A DNA stretch of 15,141 nucleotides from an uncultured Gemmatimonadota bacterium (GTDB lineage: Bacteria > Gemmatimonadota > Gemmatimonadetes > Gemmatimonadales > GWC2-71-9), in NCBI GenBank assembly GCA_913009915.1, contig CAJVYZ010000006.1, forward strand, positions 1 to 15,141, given 5' to 3'. Position numbers and translations under genes: made by a program. The notes beneath the pieces are model-generated. The model was not told where the DNA came from. It did not search any database and saw only the letters and a list, made by a program, of their open reading frames with translations. Shown here piece after piece: positions 1 to 8,071 of the stretch; the stretch's first letter is position 1; each line of letters begins with the position of its first letter.

Positions 1-110
1 AGCGGAGGTGGGGGGGTGGGATGTGGAGGAGTAGGAATAGGGAGGTAGGAGAGTGGGGGGGAGGTGGGGTGGGGAGGGGGGGGGGGGGGGTGTGTTTTTT
101 TTTTTTTTTT
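1..110. other. Low-complexity sequencing artefact
   Basis: This stretch is almost only G with scattered A and T. It ends in a run of G followed by a run of T directly before an Illumina adapter. It does not resemble the balanced GC-rich coding sequence of the rest of the window. Together with the adapter it is best read as read-through or low-quality base calls at a contig end, not as organism DNA. Reading frames across it are spurious. Confidence 0.93.
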
Positions 111-176
111 CAAGCAGAAGACGGCATACGAGATATATCAGTGTGACTGGAGTTCAGACGTGTGCTCTTCCGATCT
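111..176 (+). other. Illumina P7 + index + read-2 adapter
   Basis: Bases 111-134 match the standard P7 flow-cell sequence (starts CAAGCAGAAGACGG). Bases 135-142 (ATATCAGT) occupy the 8-base index position. Bases 143-176 match the TruSeq read-2 adapter ending in GCTCTTCCGATCT. The true insert therefore begins at 177. Read on the minus strand, the adapter adds the well-known false peptide [12 protein letters not shown] to the end of the tyrS frame. Confidence 0.98.
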
Positions 177-1394
177 AACCCAGCGGCCGGCCAACAGATC
201 GGACTCGTCCAGCACGCGATTCACCTCGTCGGTCTTCTCGGCGTTGACCGCGAAGCCCTTGCCTTGCAGGCCGCGGCGCGCGTCTCCCTTGGAGGATGCC
301 AGCGACGTGCGAGTGAGGGCGTCCACCAGCGAGATACCGGCCGCAAATTCTTCTCGCGTGGTTCGAGCCACGGGCACCTCACCGGCCAGAACGTGAAACA
401 CGTCCTGGTCTGCTGCGCGGATGTCGCCACCGCCAAACAGGATCCGGCTGGCCTCGATGACGCCGCCGGCAGTAGCGTCGCCGTGGACCCGGGCCGTCAG
501 ATCGCGCGCCAGTTCCCGCTGCGCCACCCGTTGGCTCCGATCGGTTTCGTGCTCATCGACCAGCTGGGCGATGGCGTCGAGCGATCGGAAGGTGAAGAAC
601 TTGAGGAACCGCTCGACATCCCGGTCGTCGGTGTTGAGCCAGAACTGGTAGAATTGGTAGGGGCTCGTCTTGGCCGGGTCGAGCCAGATGTTGCCCCGCT
701 CGCTCTTGCCGAACTTGGTGCCGGAGGCTGTGGTCAGTAGCGGTAAGACCAAGCCGTGCGCTTTGGCACGCTCTTCCCGCCCGATGAGTTCCATCCCGGC
801 GGTGATGTTGCCCCACTGGTCACTCCCTCCCATCTGCAGCTCGCACCGCTCCGTGCGAAACAGATGAAGGAAATCGTAAGCCTGGACCAGCATGTAGCTG
901 AACTCGGTGAACGAAATGCCGGCTTCCATCCGGCTCCGCACCGACTCTTTCTGCATCATGTAGTTCAGGGTGAAGTGCTTGCCGGTGTCACGCAGGAAAT
1001 CGAGGAGTCGCATGTCCGCCAGCCAATCGGCGTTGTCGACCATGCGGGCGGGCCGGGACCCTTCGAAATCCAGAAAGTGCAGCAGTTGCTTCCGAATGGC
1101 GGCGGCGTTCCGTTGGGCCTGCTCCGCGGGCAGGACGGGACGTTCTTCCCGCTTCCCGCTCGGGTCGCCCACCAGGCCAGTGCCCCCGCCTACCAGCACG
1201 ATGGGAGTCCCGCCGGTGCGCTGCAGCCAGGCCAATCCCATGATCGGCACCAGATTCCCGACGTGAAGCGAATCGGCCGTCGGGTCGAATCCGACGTAAC
1301 CGGTGATGGGGCCCTCGGCCAGGCGGTCCGCCAGTCCGGGCGTGCTGTCCTGAATGAAACCGCGGCTGGAGAGTTCGTCGTAGAGCGTGCTCAT
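177..1394 (-). CDS. tyrS: Tyrosyl-tRNA synthetase, 3'-truncated
   Basis: Cytoplasmic class I aminoacyl-tRNA synthetase that charges tRNA-Tyr with tyrosine using ATP. From the ATG at 1394 the protein begins [12 protein letters not shown]. It shows the HIGH-type signature HVGN at residues 44-47, the conserved [11 protein letters not shown] block near 187-197 and the KMSKS-type loop KFGKS at 227-231, all typical of bacterial TyrRS. The C-terminal part (about 340 onward) fits the S4-like tRNA-binding domain. A GTG at 1418 would add eight residues, but MSTLYDEL is the normal family N-terminus. Only 406 residues are genuine against roughly 420 usual, because the gene runs into adapter at 177; the last 15-20 residues are missing. 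No strong Shine-Dalgarno is seen. It diverges from the PBP gene. Confidence 0.97.
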
Positions 1395-1433
1395 TGCCGC
1401 CAATCGTATTCGGCCCACCCGTGAGAGGCAAGC

Positions 1434-1465
1434 GCCACCAAGGCCAATGGCATCTGATTGGTGGC
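1434..1465. promoter_or_regulatory. Inverted repeat between tyrS and PBP gene
   Basis: GCCACCAA (1434-1441) and TTGGTGGC (1458-1465) form a perfect 8-bp inverted repeat with a 16-base spacer. A second nested pair, CCAAT/ATTGG, lies inside. It sits in the 93-base divergent intergenic region, so an operator or overlapping promoter element is possible. No clear -10/-35 pair is assigned. Confidence 0.3.
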
Positions 1466-1487
1466 CTCACTACCGTCAATGGAGATC

Positions 1488-3644
1488 ATGACGCATCCTT
1501 CATCGCCTCCCCAATCCACACCTTGGTGGCGCCGTCCGCGGCTACAGCGGGGCGTGGTCATCGCGGTATTGTCCCTGGGGGTGTTCGGCATGGCCTTCGC
1601 CGGCGGGGCCTGGTTCCGAGCCTGTGCCGGCAGCCGGTGCCCGTCCATTGAAGGCCTCGAGGGGTACGATCCAGACCAGGCATCAAAGGTGTTTGCGGCC
1701 GATGGCCGCCTGATCACCGATCTGGGGCTGGAACGGCGCACGGTCGTGCCCCTCGGGGAGATGTCGCCCGCCATCATTGCCGCTTTCCTTTCCACCGAGG
1801 ACAAGCGGTTCTACCAACACAACGGCATCGACTGGATCCGCTTCATCGGCGCCATCAAGAACAACATCCTGGCCGGCAGTGTTCGGGAAGGCTTCTCCAG
1901 CATCACCATGCAGCTCGCCGGGAATCTCTTCCCGGAAGACATCAACCGCCGGGACCGCTCCCTGAAACGCAAGGTGCGGGAGATGCGGGTCGCCCGGCAG
2001 ATCGAAAAGAAGTACTCCAAGGACAAGATCCTCGAGCTGTATCTCAACCAGATCAACCTCGGCAATCGGGCCTACGGCGTCGAGGCGGCTTCCCAGCGCT
2101 ACTTTGGGAAGTCCGTCCGCAACGTCAACGTGGCCGATGCGGCCATGCTCGCCGCCTTGCCCAAGGCGCCTACCCGGTACAACCCGCGGCGCAATCCACG
2201 GCGGGCCGTGCTCCGGCGGAACTCGATCATCAACGCCATGCGGGACGACGGCTTGTTCGATGCCGCCGAGGCCGAGCGGTGGAAGGCGTATCCGCTGCTG
2301 CTGTCCTCACGGTCCGACTACAGTGGGGTGGCGGAGTATTTCGTGGAATATGTCCGCCAGCAACTAGATGCCCGGTTCGGCAGCGATTTGTACAGCGATG
2401 GGTACCGCATCTACACCACCCTCGATCTCGACATGCAGCAGGCGGCGGAGCGAGCGCTGGAGGCTCAGCTGCTGGCGATCGAGGACGGTGACTACGGCGA
2501 GTTCACTCACCTCACCTACCGCGAGTACCTCGAGGAACGCACTGATACCGTTGCCGCCGGTGAGGAAGCTCCCCAGTACCTCCAGGGCCTCATGCTCAGC
2601 ATCGATGCCGCCACGGGCTACATCCGGGCCATGGTCGGTGGCCGGGACTTCGAGGACAGCAAGTTCAACCGGGTGACACAGGCCCGGCGCCAGCCCGGGT
2701 CCACCTTCAAGCCCTTCGTGTACTCGGCGGCCATTCGCGCCGGCATTCCCTTGTCGTACATCATGGTGGACGAGCCGATCAGCGTCGAGATGAACATCGG
2801 CGAACCCCCATGGGAGCCCAAGAACTTCAGCCTTCGGTACGCCGGTCCCATGACGCTCCGACGGGCGCTGTTCACTTCGGACAACATCATCGCCGTTCGG
2901 CTGGGACTCGAGGAAGTCGGCGAACAGGCCGTCATCTCCGAGGCCGTCAAGTTCGGTATCACGACCCCGATTCCGCCGTACCCGTCCATCTTCATTGGGT
3001 CGGCCGACGTGCTGCCCATCCAGTTGATCGGCGCCTATACCACGTTCGCCAACATGGGTGTCCGCACGACCCCGATCGGGATTCTGCGGGTCGAGGATCG
3101 TGACGGCCGGATTCTGTGGCAACCGGAGATCCGTCGGGAAGTGGTCGCCGATTCGGCCCACACGTGGCTGGTGCTGGATGTGTTGCGCGACGTCATCCGG
3201 CGCGGAACCGGGTATCGAGCCGTTCGGGCTAAAGGGTTCGACATCCCTGCCGGCGGCAAGACCGGCACGACCAACGACGGCTACGATGTCTGGTTCATCG
3301 GATTCACGCCGGATGTGGTGACCGGTGTCTGGATGGGGTTCGATCAGCCCAAGCGAATCATGAACCGGGCTACCGGTGGTAGGCTGGCAGCTCCGGCATG
3401 GACCACGATGATGAAGGAAGTGTACGAACGCCGCCCGGCTCCCAAGGCCTGGCCCCGACCGAGTGGCCTGACCTTCCAGGAAATCGATGTTTCGACCGGC
3501 TACATCGTGACGTCGTTCTGTCCCACGGATCTCCGCACGATCGAGTCCTACCTCCCCGGAACGGAGCCCGACCAGTTCTGTCCCGTGCACTCCCCATTCC
3601 GCATTGGCGGGAGTAACAGCTCCGTCTCGAATTCCGACCACTGA
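1488..3644 (+). CDS. PBP1A-family bifunctional peptidoglycan synthase
   Basis: Class A penicillin-binding protein that polymerises lipid II and cross-links stem peptides in the periplasm while anchored in the inner membrane. A short cytoplasmic Arg/Trp-rich N-terminus precedes one membrane segment (about residues 22-45). The GT51 glycosyltransferase domain carries the catalytic EDKRFYQHNGID motif from Glu104, then GFSSITMQLAGNLF, a variant of GxSTITQQLAKN. The transpeptidase domain has STFK with nucleophile Ser405, SDN at 464-466 and KTGT at 591-594. Length (718 aa) is normal for PBP1A. The start is uncertain: ATG 1488 has GGAG only three bases upstream, and ATG 1479 or TTG 1458 are in frame; all give the same mature protein. 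The amidohydrolase gene follows after one base, so co-transcription is likely. Confidence 0.96.
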   Translation: MTHPSSPPQSTPWWRRPRLQRGVVIAVLSLGVFGMAFAGGAWFRACAGSRCPSIEGLEGYDPDQASKVFAADGRLITDLGLERRTVVPLGEMSPAIIAAFLSTEDKRFYQHNGIDWIRFIGAIKNNILAGSVREGFSSITMQLAGNLFPEDINRRDRSLKRKVREMRVARQIEKKYSKDKILELYLNQINLGNRAYGVEAASQRYFGKSVRNVNVADAAMLAALPKAPTRYNPRRNPRRAVLRRNSIINAMRDDGLFDAAEAERWKAYPLLLSSRSDYSGVAEYFVEYVRQQLDARFGSDLYSDGYRIYTTLDLDMQQAAERALEAQLLAIEDGDYGEFTHLTYREYLEERTDTVAAGEEAPQYLQGLMLSIDAATGYIRAMVGGRDFEDSKFNRVTQARRQPGSTFKPFVYSAAIRAGIPLSYIMVDEPISVEMNIGEPPWEPKNFSLRYAGPMTLRRALFTSDNIIAVRLGLEEVGEQAVISEAVKFGITTPIPPYPSIFIGSADVLPIQLIGAYTTFANMGVRTTPIGILRVEDRDGRILWQPEIRREVVADSAHTWLVLDVLRDVIRRGTGYRAVRAKGFDIPAGGKTGTTNDGYDVWFIGFTPDVVTGVWMGFDQPKRIMNRATGGRLAAPAWTTMMKEVYERRPAPKAWPRPSGLTFQEIDVSTGYIVTSFCPTDLRTIESYLPGTEPDQFCPVHSPFRIGGSNSSVSNSDH

Positions 3645-3645
3645 C

Positions 3646-4887
3646 ATGCCGGCCCGCAGGCTGGGCGCCGAGTGGGTCTATCCCGTCACTGCACCGCCGA
3701 TCCCATCGGGTGCCGTCCTCGTCGGGGATGACGGGCGCATCGTTGCCGTGGGGCCGGACGGGGAGGTGCCCAGACCGCCCGGAGTCCCGACTGAGCATTT
3801 CCCCAGCGCGATCATCATGCCCGGCTTGGTCAACGCCCACAGCCACCTCGAGCTGACGGGCTTCGCCGGGGAAGTCGACGAGCCGCGGTTCGACGCCTGG
3901 ATCCGCTCGGTCCGCAGACTCAAGGAGACACGGTCGGCGGAAGACTTCCGGGTTGCCGCCAGGAAGGGAGTGCAACAGTGTTTCGCGGCCGGGGTCACGA
4001 CCGTTGCCGAGACCGGTGACAGCGGTGCGGTCGTTGAGGCGCTTGACGAACTCGGTGGGCGCGGCGTGGTGTTCCAGGAAGTCTTCGGCCCGCACCCCGA
4101 CCAGTGGGAAGACAGCGTGGCACTCCTGGCCAACCGGATCGCCATGCTCCAGACGTCAGCCTCGGTGCGCCTTCGCATCGGCGTCTCGCCCCACGCGCCC
4201 TACACGGTCAGTGGTCCGCTCTACCGTGCCGTGGCGGCGTTTGCCGGAGACGAGGGGCTCGCCATGGCGGTCCACATCGCCGAGTCCCAGGCCGAGAGCG
4301 ATCTTCTGGCAACTGGAACCGGACCGTTCCAGGAGGTGTGGCGCGCCCGGAGCATCCCCCTGCCGGAACCGCTGGGCGACTCGCCGGTCGCGTGGCTCGA
4401 GCGGCACGGGATCCTCGGTCCGGGGCTGCTGTGTATCCACAGCATCCGAGTCGACGAGGCCGACATCGATCTGTTGGCACGACGGCAGTGCTCCGTTGCC
4501 CACTGTCCGGTATCCAACATGAGGCACGGTCATGGCGAGGCCCCACTGCGGGCGCTGCTCGATGCCGGGATTACCGTCGGCTTGGGGACGGACTCGGAGA
4601 TCTCTGCGTCTACAGCGGACTTGCTGGCAGAGGCGCGCCTGGCCAGGGAACTGGCCGGACTGAGCGCCGCGGAGGCTATCGAGCTTGCTACCATAGGTTC
4701 TGCGGAGGCGATCGGCTGGGGCGAGACCATCGGCGCGCTCGAGGTCGGGCGCTGGGCCGACGTAGTGGTCCGGCAATCCGAGGGTGGAGTCACGGCCGAC
4801 ACGATGGCCGAGCGGGTGTTGTACTCCTCGGACGAGGACGTCGTGCTGGCCACCGTCGCCGGAATCGACCGATACCGCAGGTCCTGA
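3646..4887 (+). CDS. Amidohydrolase (AtzA/TrzN/SAH-deaminase class)
   Basis: Metal-dependent cytoplasmic hydrolase or deaminase of the amidohydrolase superfamily. The expected ligands are visible: HSH (His65, His67) in the MPGLVNAHSHLE block, His183 in SPHAPYT, His210 in VHIAES, and Asp316 in GLGTDSE. The arrangement and the CPVSN..HGHG block resemble S-adenosylhomocysteine/methylthioadenosine deaminases, aminofutalosine deaminases and triazine hydrolases, but the substrate cannot be decided from sequence alone. Length (413 aa) is typical. ATG 3646 is chosen because it lies one base after the PBP stop and gives a normal N-terminus; a GTG at 3604 would overlap the PBP gene by 41 bases. Placement suggests translational coupling to the PBP, with no obvious functional link. 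Confidence 0.9.
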   Translation: MPARRLGAEWVYPVTAPPIPSGAVLVGDDGRIVAVGPDGEVPRPPGVPTEHFPSAIIMPGLVNAHSHLELTGFAGEVDEPRFDAWIRSVRRLKETRSAEDFRVAARKGVQQCFAAGVTTVAETGDSGAVVEALDELGGRGVVFQEVFGPHPDQWEDSVALLANRIAMLQTSASVRLRIGVSPHAPYTVSGPLYRAVAAFAGDEGLAMAVHIAESQAESDLLATGTGPFQEVWRARSIPLPEPLGDSPVAWLERHGILGPGLLCIHSIRVDEADIDLLARRQCSVAHCPVSNMRHGHGEAPLRALLDAGITVGLGTDSEISASTADLLAEARLARELAGLSAAEAIELATIGSAEAIGWGETIGALEVGRWADVVVRQSEGGVTADTMAERVLYSSDEDVVLATVAGIDRYRRS

Positions 4888-4930
4888 GGAAGCCATTGCT
4901 CGGCTCCCGGCCGCCTTGCTACAGCTTCCT
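4887..4930 (+). terminator. Possible weak terminator hairpin
   Basis: AGGAAGC (4887-4893) and GCTTCCT (4924-4930) are a perfect 7-bp inverted repeat starting at the amidohydrolase stop. Inside it CGGC/GCCG (4901-4904, 4910-4913) forms a second stem. There is no T-tract after it, so intrinsic termination is doubtful; it may instead protect the 3' end of the PBP-amidohydrolase mRNA. Confidence 0.3.
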
Positions 4931-5052
4931 GGGAACGTTACGATTCAATCGGCTGCAGGAATTTCGAACGGCCTGGCTGGGGTGTGGGGTAGTCATCGGC
5001 TGATCCGTCCCCAAGTGGGAGTCTTTCTTCCAGCAGCAATCGTCCGTGCCCT

Positions 5053-5059
5053 AGGAGAG
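5053..5059 (+). promoter_or_regulatory. Ribosome binding site for HNH gene
   Basis: AGGAGAG lies five bases before the GTG at 5065. It decides the GTG start for the HNH endonuclease and is one of the few clear Shine-Dalgarno sequences in the window. Confidence 0.7.
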
Positions 5060-5064
5060 CATCC

Positions 5065-5616
5065 GTGAGGTGTTTGGCACTCAATGCATCCTATGAACCG
5101 CTGACGCTAGTCCCCGTCCGGCGAGCCCTCCGACTGGTGATCGATGGGAAGGCGGAGATTGTCGAGGCGGAGGGTGATCACGTCATCCGGAGCGAGTGGC
5201 TGCACATCCCCCGGCCCGCAGTCATCCGCTTGATTCGGTTTGTGCACGTACCCCGCCGGTTCCGGCGGCAAGTGACGAATACCTTCCTTTTTGCGCGCGA
5301 CGACTATCGCTGCCAGTATTGCCAACGGACACAGGCGGATCTGCGCCACCGTGAATGTCTAACGCGGGACCATCTCGTCCCGCTGTCGCGCGGAGGCGAA
5401 AACACCTGGGCCAACGTGGTGACGGCGTGTAGTAGGTGTAACACACGGAAAGGAAACCGGCTGGCCGAGGAATGCGGCATGCGTCCGATAGTGGCGCCCC
5501 AGGAACCCCATTTCGTCCACCTCGCCTGGGCCGTCCGCCGGCTTTCATCCATTCAATCGAAGTACATCCGGATGTTCTACGGCAAGGACGCGCTGCAGGC
5601 TCTCAGCGGACTTTGA
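5065..5616 (+). CDS. HNH endonuclease
   Basis: Small HNH nuclease (183 aa), predicted to cut or nick DNA with a divalent metal. The core holds a zinc-knuckle pair, CQYC near 84-87 and CSRC near 122-125. Between them LTRDHLVPLSRGG carries the Asp-His of the beta-beta-alpha-metal motif, followed by the N-terminal half of the final helix, ENTWANVV, and the terminal N-T-R-K-G-N-R segment. The N-terminus (MRCLALNASYEPL) is typical of a widespread chromosomal family often annotated simply as HNH endonuclease, with unknown physiological role; no methylase or toxin partner is adjacent. The GTG start is supported by the upstream AGGAGAG. The 3' end overlaps the convergent DUF4390-like gene by 14 bases. 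Confidence 0.92.
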   Translation: MRCLALNASYEPLTLVPVRRALRLVIDGKAEIVEAEGDHVIRSEWLHIPRPAVIRLIRFVHVPRRFRRQVTNTFLFARDDYRCQYCQRTQADLRHRECLTRDHLVPLSRGGENTWANVVTACSRCNTRKGNRLAEECGMRPIVAPQEPHFVHLAWAVRRLSSIQSKYIRMFYGKDALQALSGL

Positions 5617-6271
5617 ACCGCTCCGACCGGGCTTCAAGTCGGAGGCTCGGCAAGCCCGCTAGTCGGAGCAGCAATCGCTTGGCGCCGCGACTGACCGCAT
5701 CGCCCAGGCTCTCCCCCCCGCTTGCCGCTGATCCGAGATCTCCCCGCAAGAACCGATCGAGCTCCTCGAGGTCCGTGTCCGACAACGTCGCCAGTCCCAG
5801 CACGCCCGCGTAGTAGTAATCGCCGGGGTCGGTGGGGCCGATGGTGATGCGGTAGGCGTATTCGAGGGCACTGGTGAGGGCGCCGAGCGTGGCATACCGT
5901 CGCTCGCCCACCGAAGCCGGGGTAATGGTGTTCACCGTGTATTGATCGAGGAGCGGCTCGCGCCGCACGACGATGTCCCACTCGACCTGTCGTTCGAGAG
6001 CGTCGAACCACACGTCCCGGTCGCGCCACAGCTCTACCTGAAAATGCATCCGGATGGGAAAGCCCGAGCGCAGCATCGAACTCCACCGGTCATCGCTGAC
6101 GAGGTCGCGCGCCCGCAGGATCGGATCACGACTCCCGCTCGGTGTCGAATCCGCGGCCAGGGCAACCTCGAGCGTAATCCGGTTCTGACTGAGGCCCGCA
6201 CGCGGGGCCGCCAGGAGTAGCAGCGGGAGGAGCCACCAGGCACGTCCGTGCACCCGCGCGAAGGAGGCCAC
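5603..6271 (-). CDS. DUF4390-like exported protein
   Basis: The 222-residue product starts with a signal peptide: a short basic stretch, then WWLLPLLLLAAP, with likely cleavage after the AGLSQ region near residue 29. The mature part has alternating beta-like segments with paired aromatic/Arg motifs (MHFQVELWRDRDVWFD) and QVEWDIVVRREPLLDQYTV. These resemble DUF4390 proteins, which in Proteobacteria are encoded beside ntrY/ntrX; the family assignment is by motif feel and gene context. Molecular function is unknown. The GTG at 6271 follows the barrel-protein stop by 12 bases, so it is the last gene of the minus-strand unit. No Shine-Dalgarno is obvious. Confidence 0.7.
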   Translation of the reverse strand: MASFARVHGRAWWLLPLLLLAAPRAGLSQNRITLEVALAADSTPSGSRDPILRARDLVSDDRWSSMLRSGFPIRMHFQVELWRDRDVWFDALERQVEWDIVVRREPLLDQYTVNTITPASVGERRYATLGALTSALEYAYRITIGPTDPGDYYYAGVLGLATLSDTDLEELDRFLRGDLGSAASGGESLGDAVSRGAKRLLLRLAGLPSLRLEARSERFKVR

Positions 6272-6283
6272 GTCGACGCGGCG

Positions 6284-8071
6284 CTAGAAGCGCCGGTGGA
6301 GTCTGAGGGTCAGGCGAACAGGGACGTTGTCGGTCAGCGCCTTGGCCAAGTAGACGCCCACACCTCCGAGGTCGAGTCCCACACCCACGTCGAACTTCCA
6401 CTGGCTCCCTGCCGGGAGCTTACCGGTAGGAATCTGTCCCGGCCCGTCTCCCGCGATCCACGCCGTGCCTGCATCGGCCAGAAAAACCAGATCGGCCTGG
6501 TCGATGGCGATGAGGCGGTCGAGTCCGGCCCGCTCCCGGTCCTCCAGGCGGTAGGCCCAGCCAAACGACAACCTCGTCCTCACTTCCACCTGCAGCGCGA
6601 TGAGCCGGTTGCAGAACGCCGCCTGTGCCTGGTCGTCGAACCTTGGGGGGGCACAGGTGACTTGGCGGAAGCGGTAGCCGGGGAGGAGGTCCGTGCCGCC
6701 GAGCGAGTACCGGCGTTGCACCGGGAGATCGTCGCCACCGACCCACCCCTCGGCGAACAGCCGAGTGGCAACCCGCACGGCCGGACTGATTCGCATATAC
6801 CGGCGGGCGTCGAGGGAAATGCGCCCGAAGCTATATGTCGGGCCGGTCGGGATGGGCCGCCGAATCGAAATCGGGAGCAACAGCGGGGCGACGTCGCCAC
6901 TCCAATTCTGTTGGTACCACGTTTGGACGAACCAACCGGAAGACGGGAACGATGCGCTGTTCCGGGTGTCGAGTGCGAGCCCGACCGTGCCGCTGACGTA
7001 GTGACCGTCGTCGATCAGCGGGTTGGGGCGCCAGCGGTCCGAGTTCCGCAGCAACGACCAGGGGTCGCTGGCCCGCACCGAACGTTCATCCTGGCCGCGC
7101 AATCCCAGCCGGATTCTCAGACTCTGCGCCAGCGAGAGTCCTATGGTGACCCCAATGCCCTCGGCCTGATACCAGTCCCGGTAGTCCCGCTGCAGGATGA
7201 AAGCCGACCAGCCGTTTTCGGATCGGGTAAGAGGTTGTTGCTCGATCCCCACCATCTCACTCCGGGCCACCAGGTCCACCGCCCACCGAAGACCACTGCC
7301 CGAGCGCCAGCCGAGGTCGACGAAGTAGCCCAGATCCTTGCGAAGGTCCGACTGATCTGGCGCCGTGCGCACGATGCCCCGGATTTCGAGTGACAGCGTA
7401 TCCCGGTCCGAGGGCCGCCACTGGAAGATCGGCGCGAAATAGATGGGGAGGCCTTCAACCCGGTTGTACGTCCCGCCCAGGGACAGCTTCAGCGTAGTCT
7501 TGACGTCGCCGACCTGGAAACTTTTCTCGGCGGCCAGCTCGGCCAGGGGCGTTCGTTCCTCGCGCACACGAAGCAAGCCCTCGCTGTCGCGGTACACCTC
7601 GGCGATTTCCGCATAGACGCGGCCGGTGCCCCGGTGGAGGCCGCCGGGTCGGACGACCAAATGGCCTCCGACGACGAGGATATCGCCCGACACCGAGCCG
7701 CCCGGCTGAATGACGACGTCACCGTTGATGACGGTGATCGGCCCTTCGACGGTGCCGGCGATTCTCAGCGTCCCGCGAAACAGCGCCACGGGGCTCAGGA
7801 GCACGGCCCCGGCCGGTACCTCGATGTCGCTGATGAACCGGAGGGTCGTCGTGTCGTTGAATCGCTGTACCACTTCGTCCAATACGCCCGGCGGGAGCGT
7901 CCGGCCCGCTGTCGGCGCGACGGCTGGAGCGTCGGGGTTGATCACGATCACACTGTCCTGGGCCTGGAGCCCAGGGGCGACAGACAGGGTCAGGGCGAGG
8001 GCGACCCCGAGCATGAGGAACGCCGAGCCGTTGGATCGGGGCAGCACTGGAGACTCAGTCGGAGTGGGCAA
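6284..8071 (-). CDS. Bactofilin-like/Omp85-like outer-membrane protein
   Basis: A predicted exported outer-membrane protein of up to 595 aa. A signal peptide (hydrophobic LMLGVALALTLSV, cleavage near GLQAQ) leads into a Gly/Val-rich repeat region (about 90-150, e.g. GDVVIQPGGSVSGDILVVGG) that looks like a bactofilin-type right-handed beta-helix. From about 190 the sequence alternates like a 16-strand-type beta-barrel and includes GGTDLLPGY, similar to the BamA/TamA loop motif (L-R-G-Y) but with Pro for Arg. It ends in RLTLRLHRRF; the terminal Phe is a typical barrel insertion signal. The start is uncertain: TTG 8071 overlaps the response-regulator gene by 17 bases, while ATG 8014 would give a very short uncharged leader. 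Role inferred: envelope assembly or surface structure. Confidence 0.8.
   Translation of the reverse strand: MPTPTESPVLPRSNGSAFLMLGVALALTLSVAPGLQAQDSVIVINPDAPAVAPTAGRTLPPGVLDEVVQRFNDTTTLRFISDIEVPAGAVLLSPVALFRGTLRIAGTVEGPITVINGDVVIQPGGSVSGDILVVGGHLVVRPGGLHRGTGRVYAEIAEVYRDSEGLLRVREERTPLAELAAEKSFQVGDVKTTLKLSLGGTYNRVEGLPIYFAPIFQWRPSDRDTLSLEIRGIVRTAPDQSDLRKDLGYFVDLGWRSGSGLRWAVDLVARSEMVGIEQQPLTRSENGWSAFILQRDYRDWYQAEGIGVTIGLSLAQSLRIRLGLRGQDERSVRASDPWSLLRNSDRWRPNPLIDDGHYVSGTVGLALDTRNSASFPSSGWFVQTWYQQNWSGDVAPLLLPISIRRPIPTGPTYSFGRISLDARRYMRISPAVRVATRLFAEGWVGGDDLPVQRRYSLGGTDLLPGYRFRQVTCAPPRFDDQAQAAFCNRLIALQVEVRTRLSFGWAYRLEDRERAGLDRLIAIDQADLVFLADAGTAWIAGDGPGQIPTGKLPAGSQWKFDVGVGLDLGGVGVYLAKALTDNVPVRLTLRLHRRF

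Noticed and set aside
64..396. Open frame covering the first few hundred bases
   Set aside because: Its first third translates poly-G, poly-T and the Illumina adapter (the familiar KQKTAYEI peptide), and the rest is antisense to tyrS.
2364..3647. Long open frame antisense to the PBP gene
   Set aside because: It is a GC-rich codon shadow: His/Arg/Gly/Asp-rich with no domain, directly opposite catalytic motifs of a clear PBP1A.
3646..4887. Specific assignment as aminofutalosine deaminase of the menaquinone pathway
   Set aside because: Metal ligands fit the whole amidohydrolase class and no other menaquinone gene is in the window, so the substrate is left open.
5065..5616. HNH gene as part of a restriction or defence system
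   Set aside because: No methyltransferase, toxin or other defence gene is adjacent, and this HNH subgroup is common in ordinary chromosomal positions.
6248..7393. Long plus-strand frame opposite the outer-membrane protein gene
   Set aside because: Composition is that of an antisense shadow (Pro/Arg/Gly/Glu/Val) with no recognised motif, while the minus-strand frame has a signal peptide, a barrel pattern and a terminal Phe.
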